From contig CAJWXC010000005.1 of the NCBI GenBank assembly GCA_913048215.1, forward strand, positions 1 through 38,129: a stretch of 38,129 nt of DNA, read 5' to 3'. A program made the translations under genes and the position numbers. The notes below the pieces were generated by a model. The model saw only the letters and a list, made by a program, of their open reading frames with translations. It was not told the DNA's origin and did not search any database. Of the stretch, positions 33,047 to 38,129 are shown piece by piece. Position 1 is the stretch's first letter. Every line of letters starts with the position of its first letter. This DNA is from an uncultured Flavobacteriaceae bacterium. GTDB lineage: Bacteria; Bacteroidota; Bacteroidia; Flavobacteriales; Flavobacteriaceae.

Positions 33047-33904
33047 ATGATTCAATCCATGACAGGGTACGGCAAGCACGTGATACAATTGCCAACCAAA
33101 AAAATAACCGTAGAAATTAAATCTCTTAACAGCAAAAGTTTAGATTTAAACACTCGGGTGCCTTCTGCCTACAGGCAAAAAGAACTAACAATTCGTAAAT
33201 TATTGGCATCAGGGCTCACGCGAGGAAAAGTAGACTTGAATTTGTTTGTAGAATCAACCGGAGAGCAAACAGCAACAAAGATTAACGAGACAACTGTAAG
33301 GCAATACATGGAGCAGCTATCTCGGGTAGCTCCTGCAGACCAAGTAGAGCTTTTAAAGATGGCCGTTAAAATGCCAGATGCTTTAAAGACAGAGCGAGAA
33401 GAGATTGATGAAGATGAGTTTTCTGAAATTTTAAAGGCTGTAACCCAGGCTTTAGTTGAGATAAATACCTACAGGACCGATGAGGGCGAGGTGTTAAAAA
33501 ATGATTTTTTGCAACGTATTGCTATGATTGGCAAACACTTGCAAGAGGTTTTGGCAATAGACAGCCAACGTATTGAGCTCGTGAAACAACGTCTGAGAAG
33601 CGCCGTAAGTGAACTTAAAGAAAAAGTGGATGAAAACAGGTTCGAGCAAGAGTTGATATACTATCTAGAGAAATATGATATCACAGAAGAAAAAGTACGC
33701 CTAGAAAATCACTTAAGTTATTTTAAAGAGGCTATTCATAGTGATGAAAGTAATGGTAAAAAACTTGGTTTTATAAGCCAAGAAATAGGACGTGAAATCA
33801 ATACAATTGGTAGTAAAAGTAATTTTGCGCCAATGCAACAATTGGTGGTTCAGATGAAAGACGAGTTGGAGAAAATAAAAGAACAAGCTTTAAACGTATT
33901 ATAA
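33047..33904 (+). CDS. yicC: YicC/YloC-family endoribonuclease
   Basis: 285 residues, the standard family length. It starts MIQSMTGYGKH with the conserved MTGYG, followed by EIKSLNSKSLDL and the C-terminal half ending in REINTIGSKS (DUF1732-type). YicC proteins are RNA-cleaving enzymes linked to RNA turnover and stress in E. coli. It shares its stop base with the first base of the gmk ATG, so they are coupled. Confidence 0.93.
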   Translation: MIQSMTGYGKHVIQLPTKKITVEIKSLNSKSLDLNTRVPSAYRQKELTIRKLLASGLTRGKVDLNLFVESTGEQTATKINETTVRQYMEQLSRVAPADQVELLKMAVKMPDALKTEREEIDEDEFSEILKAVTQALVEINTYRTDEGEVLKNDFLQRIAMIGKHLQEVLAIDSQRIELVKQRLRSAVSELKEKVDENRFEQELIYYLEKYDITEEKVRLENHLSYFKEAIHSDESNGKKLGFISQEIGREINTIGSKSNFAPMQQLVVQMKDELEKIKEQALNVL

Positions 33905-34533
33905 TGGCTACAGGAGGAAAATTAATTGTGTTTTCTGCCCCCTCTGGAAGCGGGAAAACAACCATTGTACAGCATTTACTCAAACATCAGGATTTAAACC
34001 TAGAGTTCTCAGTTTCTGCAACATCTCGCGCCCCTCGCGGGGAAGAAACGCACGGTAAAGAATATTATTTTTTAAGCCTTTCTGACTTTAAATCTCACAT
34101 GAAGAAGGATGACTTTTTAGAATGGGAAGAGGTGTATCGAGATAATTTTTATGGCACGCTAAATAGTGAAATAGAACGAATTTGGGCCATGGGTAAGAAT
34201 GTTATTTTTGATATAGATGTTGTTGGAGGGTTAAGAATAAAAAGAAAGTTTCCAGAAAGAACCCTTGCTGTTTTTGTGAAACCTCCCAGTGTAGAGGAGT
34301 TAAAAATCAGGCTCAAAAACCGCAAGACAGAAAGTGATGAAAAAATAAACATGCGCATTGCCAAAGCCTCTGTAGAAATGGCAACGGCCCCCAGGTTTGA
34401 TCATACTATTTTAAATGACACGCTAGAATTTGCATTGCAAGAAGCAACCAAATTGGTGGCCAGCCATATTGCTAAACCATTTAAAAATCCAGCGGCATTA
34501 GATAACCCTCACCCTATTTTAGAAGAAGAGTAA
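33904..34533 (+). CDS. gmk: Guanylate kinase
   Basis: 209 residues. The P-loop SGSGKTT is at 14-20, with the GMP-binding SATSRAPRGEE following (about 38-48), and FLEWEEVYRDNFYGT (about 75-89) completing the core. It phosphorylates GMP to GDP with ATP and is essential for GTP/dGTP supply. Its start overlaps the yicC stop by one base and the nadD ATG immediately follows its stop codon, so the three genes are one operon. Confidence 0.96.
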   Translation: MATGGKLIVFSAPSGSGKTTIVQHLLKHQDLNLEFSVSATSRAPRGEETHGKEYYFLSLSDFKSHMKKDDFLEWEEVYRDNFYGTLNSEIERIWAMGKNVIFDIDVVGGLRIKRKFPERTLAVFVKPPSVEELKIRLKNRKTESDEKINMRIAKASVEMATAPRFDHTILNDTLEFALQEATKLVASHIAKPFKNPAALDNPHPILEEE

Positions 34534-35124
34534 ATGACAAGTTCAAAAAAAATAGGGCTTTATTTTGGCACTTTTAATCCAATACATGTGGGGCATCTAG
34601 CCATTGCTAACCACATGGTAGAGTTTAGTGATTTAGATCAGGTATGGATGGTGGTAACACCTCACAATCCTCATAAAAAGAAAAGCACTTTACTGGATAA
34701 TAATCATCGCAAAATGATGGTTGATATTGCCTTAGAGGAGTATCCCAAAATAAAATCAAGCGCCATTGAGTTTGATTTGCCACAACCTAATTTCACGGTG
34801 AATACCTTGGCTGTTTTAGAAGAAAAGTACCCAAAGCAAAAATTTTGTTTACTAATGGGAGAGGATAATCTAAAGAGTTTCCATAAGTGGAAAAATTTTG
34901 AAGTAATACTCTCTAGATACGAGTTGTTTGTTTATCCTAGATTAACTCCCAACAAAGCAACCGCTTTGTTAGAGAACCACCCTAATGTAACTAGGATTGC
35001 TGCCCCGATCATGGAAATTTCTTCTACTGCTATTAGAAAAGCAATAAAAAGCAAAAAAAATATACGTCCTTTGTTGCCCCAAAACGTTTGGCAGTATTTG
35101 GATGAAATGAACTTTTATAAATAA
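34534..35124 (+). CDS. nadD: Nicotinate-nucleotide adenylyltransferase
   Basis: 196 residues. GTFNPIHVGHL (about 13-23) is the nucleotidylyltransferase T/HxGH motif, with MEISSTAIR (about 161-169) as the C-terminal SSTxIR motif. It joins nicotinate mononucleotide and ATP to nicotinate adenine dinucleotide in NAD synthesis. The ATG abuts the gmk stop codon with no gap. Confidence 0.95.
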   Translation: MTSSKKIGLYFGTFNPIHVGHLAIANHMVEFSDLDQVWMVVTPHNPHKKKSTLLDNNHRKMMVDIALEEYPKIKSSAIEFDLPQPNFTVNTLAVLEEKYPKQKFCLLMGEDNLKSFHKWKNFEVILSRYELFVYPRLTPNKATALLENHPNVTRIAAPIMEISSTAIRKAIKSKKNIRPLLPQNVWQYLDEMNFYK

Positions 35125-35143
35125 TTATAGCCAATTTTTTGAA

Positions 35144-35896
35144 ATGAAGTACAGATATTGGTGTTTGTTTTTTTTGACCTTTGCTTTTTGCGGTTGCACC
35201 TCAGAGTTGTTTTTGCCACAGCCTCAGTCTTTCTCTCAAGAAGACCTGCCATTGTGCGTTTCTAGAGATTGCCCAAAAATTGCTATTGAGTATCTTTTGT
35301 ATACTCCCCAGAACAATCGCGAGAAACAATTAAACAAGGCTATAAATTCATTTATTGCCGCATCATTGTACCTAGAGGACCCAACAAAAGAGCCAACTGC
35401 ATTAACCACTCAGGAGGCTGCCAAAGGCTTTGTAAGTTCTTATTGGCGTGATCACGCAGAGTTTCCAGACCTGGCAGCCGAGTATTTTGTTGAGGCCCAG
35501 GTAACAGAAGTCTACAGGGATGAGGCTGTTTTATCGTTAGAGTTTAAGCAATACAAATACACAGGTGGAGCACATGGTTTCCAAGATATTAGCTATATTA
35601 ATTTTAACATAAAAACAGGTGAGCGGCTCACAAATCAAACTCTTTTTAAAGACTATGATGCCTTTAAAGATTTTGTAGAAATTACCTTTAGAAAGAAGTT
35701 TGCTATTTTACCCCAACGTAGCATTAACTCAAATTATTTTTGGTTTGACGACAATGTCTTTACCATGCCCAATAGCCTAGGTTTTAATCAAGACAGTTTG
35801 GTGCTTCATTATAACCAGCATGAAATTGCGAGTTACAGGGACGCCCCGGTTATTGTATCCATACCCTTGGCTCAAGTAAAAGAGTTTATGAATTAA
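35144..35896 (+). CDS. DUF3298/DUF4163-type lipoprotein
   Basis: 250 residues. Lipoprotein signal with FCGC and Cys18. The body has a DUF4163-like first half and a DUF3298/RsiV-like second half marked by YTGGAHGFQDISYIN (about 139-153) and TGERLTNQTLFKDY. In B. subtilis the RsiV protein with this fold binds lysozyme, but this lipoprotein lacks any sign of an anti-sigma part, and its ligand is unknown. It follows nadD by 19 bases and is closed by a perfect terminator. Confidence 0.83.
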   Translation: MKYRYWCLFFLTFAFCGCTSELFLPQPQSFSQEDLPLCVSRDCPKIAIEYLLYTPQNNREKQLNKAINSFIAASLYLEDPTKEPTALTTQEAAKGFVSSYWRDHAEFPDLAAEYFVEAQVTEVYRDEAVLSLEFKQYKYTGGAHGFQDISYINFNIKTGERLTNQTLFKDYDAFKDFVEITFRKKFAILPQRSINSNYFWFDDNVFTMPNSLGFNQDSLVLHYNQHEIASYRDAPVIVSIPLAQVKEFMN

Positions 35897-35928
35897 AAAA
35901 ATCACCTCATGGCGATGAGGTGATTTTT
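35897..35928 (+). terminator. Strong intrinsic terminator of the yicC-to-lipoprotein unit
   Basis: A perfect 14-bp stem (arms 35897-35910 and 35915-35928) with a 4-base GGCG loop and T5 at the end, immediately after the stop codon at 35894-35896. Confidence 0.92.
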
Positions 35929-35971
35929 AGAGAAGTAGTTTTACCAAAGGTAAAACAGAACAATTAAAACA

Positions 35972-36003
35972 CTTCAAAACAGCAGTTGTTTTCTGCTTTG
36001 AAG
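35972..36003 (-). terminator. Probable terminator of the sigma/anti-sigma unit
   Basis: On the minus strand, CTTCAAAGCAG pairs with CTGCTGTTTTGAAG across a short loop, with a 3-base bulge, followed by TGTTTT. It begins 4 bases past the stop codon of the barrel protein gene. A neighbouring 8-bp inverted repeat GTTTTACC/GGTAAAAC (35938-35956) may add to it. Confidence 0.55.
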
Positions 36004-36007
36004 CTTC

Positions 36008-37426
36008 CTAAAATTTAAAACTTAAACCGGTGTATACACCAAGATAGTAGGGCTTATAACTCACAGAAGTGTCTGTGTATGGATTTAATTGGTATTTAAA
36101 CATAGGCTCAACATTAAACCTAAACCTACTAGACATTTTATAATGTAATCCTAGCCCTATGTTGGAGGCAAAGCTAATGCTAGATAAGTTATTTGCAGAT
36201 CCAAGAACTTCACTGTAATCACCTGCGGTAACAGATACTTGATTATCTCCCAAAACAAGTGTGCTAACACCACCAATAATATCCAGACCAAAAGCGCTGT
36301 CAAAAACCGTGTAACTTAATTCTAACGGGACCTCATAATAGCTAATGTTTTGATTTATAAAGGCTTCGCCGTTTGTTGATTTTGGTGTTATTTCTCCAAA
36401 GGGCCCGTCTTGGTTTTGGTTAGAAAATGTCCCTAAATCTTGGGCAATCACCACAATGCCTTCTTTGTTGTAATTAATGCTTGTTAATGCCGCCGAGATT
36501 GGGCCATCACCTAGCTCTATGTCTGAGGTACTGTAGCTAAGGGCCACGTTGTTTATTCCAGAACGAATCTTGAGCCGGTCACTTAGGGCATAACGCACAC
36601 CAATACCATAACTAATATTTATATCACCTTTTTGTGTGTTGTCTGCAAAGCTAGCATCTATCGATGAACCTTGACTTAAAGTATTGAAATATACAGGAGC
36701 GACGTTGGGTGCAATTTCCCAGGGATTTTTTTGGGTGCTTTTATCTGCTACGGCCCCTTTAGATTCCAGTTGCTGTTGCTCTTTTATGGCTTCAAAGATA
36801 GATTGTTTTTCTGCAGAGATAGGATTGGTTTTTTCTGTTTTTGTTATTGCCGTGTCGCTATTAGGAGCCACTACTACGGTTTCAATTATTTGCTCTTTGT
36901 TTTCATTTAAAACAGGTGTGTTTTTTGGTTTTACCACTGCAAGAGCCAAATTTTTGGGAGCGGTAACAGGATTTTTACTGTCAGCTCTTCTGGCAATTGT
37001 ATTTTCTTGCTTTGATACAGCAATAATTTGTTTGTTTGCTTTGGTATTGTCTTTTGATTTTATCTGTGGCTTAATTTTCTGGTTCTGTGTCTCTTTATTT
37101 GTGGAGGTAATACCAGAGTTGTATTTAGGCAATTTTATTTCAAGTGTTTCATTAATTTTTGGAGTTGTGTTGTTGTCGATTTTTACATCTATTTGTTGCT
37201 CAACAATGCTGTTGCTTTGGGTATCACCAAAAGAACCTACTAAATATAAAATCAAGGCTAAACTTGCCGCAACACCACCGACTCTATACCATAAGGCAAT
37301 AACACGATCTTTTTTGCCTTTTTCTAGACGCGCCTGAATGTTATCCCAAACACGAGAGTCCGGAGCCTCTTGGTGATTTGCTAGGCGCTCATTAAAGAGT
37401 TGATCTATGTTCTTTTTTTGTTTCAT
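36008..37426 (-). CDS. Anti-sigma-like N-terminus fused to an outer-membrane-type beta-barrel domain
   Basis: 472 residues. The first 45 are charged and cytoplasm-like (FNERLANHQEAPDSRVWDNI, a pattern seen at the start of Bacteroidota anti-sigma-type proteins). One hydrophobic segment follows (about 44-66). Residues about 70-265 are a Lys/Asn/Thr/Gln/Glu-rich, probably disordered linker. From about 266 the sequence shows alternating strands (GIGVRYALSDRLKIRSGI; YEVPLELSYTV; NIGLGLHYKMSSRFRFNVEPMF) and ends LGVYTGLSFKF, with the terminal aromatic Phe of outer membrane proteins. The gene follows the ECF sigma gene by 34 bases. A role in restraining that sigma factor is inferred from context only. 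Confidence 0.75.
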   Translation of the reverse strand: MKQKKNIDQLFNERLANHQEAPDSRVWDNIQARLEKGKKDRVIALWYRVGGVAASLALILYLVGSFGDTQSNSIVEQQIDVKIDNNTTPKINETLEIKLPKYNSGITSTNKETQNQKIKPQIKSKDNTKANKQIIAVSKQENTIARRADSKNPVTAPKNLALAVVKPKNTPVLNENKEQIIETVVVAPNSDTAITKTEKTNPISAEKQSIFEAIKEQQQLESKGAVADKSTQKNPWEIAPNVAPVYFNTLSQGSSIDASFADNTQKGDINISYGIGVRYALSDRLKIRSGINNVALSYSTSDIELGDGPISAALTSINYNKEGIVVIAQDLGTFSNQNQDGPFGEITPKSTNGEAFINQNISYYEVPLELSYTVFDSAFGLDIIGGVSTLVLGDNQVSVTAGDYSEVLGSANNLSSISFASNIGLGLHYKMSSRFRFNVEPMFKYQLNPYTDTSVSYKPYYLGVYTGLSFKF

Positions 37427-37460
37427 AGGGATGCTGTTTTTATCAGCAATGTGTTATAGT

Positions 37461-38033
37461 TTAAAGACCCTCTTTGTTATAGTGGTCAATTTTTGTTTTT
37501 AAAATTTTTCTTGCCCTGGCTAGATTAGATTTTGAGGTTCCGTCACTAATTTCTAACAAGGCTCCAATTTCTTTATGAGAATACCCATCCATTACATACA
37601 TGGTAAACACCAATCTGTATCTGTGTGGCAGCTCCTGGATAATACTTAGTAAATAATCAAGAGGCAAGCCATTATCAACAACTTGTTGATCTGCGGTATC
37701 TTCAATTTGCGCCTCATCAGTTAAAGAAAACACTTTTTGCTTTCTATACTTTTGAAGTACGGTATTTACAGTAATTCTTTTTATCCAACCCTCAAAAGAG
37801 CCTTTGTCTTTAAACTGCTTTGCCTTATCAAAAATAGTAATAAAAGCATCTTGCAAATTGTCTTCTGCCTCTACCTTATTGGGAGAGTATCGCAAACAAA
37901 TTGCGTATAATACCCCGCTGTAGCGCTTGTAGAGCTCTGCCTGTGCTCTAGCATCCTTCTTTTTACAGCCTTGTATGATTTGGTCTAAAGTCAAACGTAG
38001 TTTCCTTGATTTGTTAGCAATTGTTTTACACAA
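37461..38033 (-). CDS. ECF-family RNA polymerase sigma factor
   Basis: 190 residues from a TTG. Region 2 spans about 30-100 (YKRYSGVLYAICLRY; AEDNLQDAFITIF for core and -10 recognition) and region 4 about 125-180 (ELPHRYRLVFTMYVMDGYSHKEIG, helix-turn-helix for -35 recognition). It would direct RNA polymerase to a stress or envelope regulon. A second TTG at 37994 (before TLDQII) would give a 177-residue protein and has an AAGGA 5-10 bases upstream, so the true start is uncertain. The barrel-fused anti-sigma candidate is directly downstream. The 96 bases before it to the window edge hold no clear promoter. Confidence 0.92.
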   Translation of the reverse strand: MCKTIANKSRKLRLTLDQIIQGCKKKDARAQAELYKRYSGVLYAICLRYSPNKVEAEDNLQDAFITIFDKAKQFKDKGSFEGWIKRITVNTVLQKYRKQKVFSLTDEAQIEDTADQQVVDNGLPLDYLLSIIQELPHRYRLVFTMYVMDGYSHKEIGALLEISDGTSKSNLARARKILKTKIDHYNKEGL

Positions 38034-38129
38034 TACCCCTCAAATTATTGGTTACTACAACAATTAGATGCCTGATTGTGAAGAGGGTTGCGTTGGAGAT
38101 TTTTTATTTGTAAAAAATTAGCGCCAGTA

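Noticed and set aside
33073-33086. CACGTG within yicC as a third parS
   Set aside because: Only the central CACGTG is shared; the flanks do not match the palindrome.
36684-37337. 217-codon plus-strand open frame opposite the barrel protein gene
   Set aside because: It lies fully inside a well-supported minus-strand gene; its hydrophobic composition is the expected antisense of a Lys/Asn/Thr/Gln-rich linker.

Overview
The window reads as a stretch of chromosome from a low-GC member of the Flavobacteriia (phylum Bacteroidota). The grounds are: (i) repeated copies of the Bacteroidota -7 promoter element TAnnTTTG in front of genes, with no convincing Shine-Dalgarno sequences; (ii) families typical of Flavobacteriia (DUF4837 lipoprotein, very long DUF4175 membrane protein, S41 peptidase next to rnpA, an anti-sigma-like protein with a C-terminal beta-barrel); (iii) dense, mostly housekeeping gene content. 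No insertion sequence, prophage, integrase, CRISPR array or antibiotic-resistance island is visible.

Layout. 1-6.8 kb (mostly + strand): end of an unidentified gene, a metallo-beta-lactamase-fold hydrolase followed closely by a subtilisin-like lipoprotein, a secreted M1 metallopeptidase, then rnpA and an S41 C-terminal-processing peptidase. 6.8-7.7 kb (-): ElaA-like acetyltransferase and rpiB. 7.7-8.55 kb: an extremely AT-rich non-coding block of about 830 bases, the most conspicuous structural feature here and a candidate replication origin. 8.5-16.5 kb: RNase R, a LysE-type exporter, tRNA-Cys(GCA), folB, glnS, an SPFH/band-7 protein and gltX. 16.8-23.5 kb (+): the DUF4175 giant, ybeY, mnmG bracketed by two perfect 16-bp parS palindromes, and a methyltransferase. 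23.7-30.1 kb: holB (-), pgk, a MltD-like lytic transglycosylase with two LysM domains, a DUF4837 lipoprotein, an ArsC/Spx-like protein and an EamA transporter. 30.1-31.5 kb (-): a hotdog thioesterase and an alpha/beta hydrolase. 31.6-35.9 kb (+): a YheT-type hydrolase overlapping an SdpI-like membrane protein, then yicC-gmk-nadD and a DUF3298-type lipoprotein. 36.0-38.0 kb (-): an ECF sigma factor followed by a probable anti-sigma/beta-barrel protein.

How it fits together. The combination of a long AT-rich DnaA-box-like spacer, rnpA, mnmG and a tight parS pair suggests an origin-proximal, ParABS-organised part of the chromosome. dnaA, rpmH and parA/parB are not in the window, genes do not diverge from the AT-rich block, and the DnaA-like boxes are degenerate, so the origin call is an inference. 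The most unusual items are the AT-rich block plus parS pair, the 12-bp inverted repeat over the yicC-gmk-nadD promoter, the hairpin in the rnr leader, and the sigma/anti-sigma-barrel pair at the right end. I see no clearly new multi-gene defence or metabolic system.
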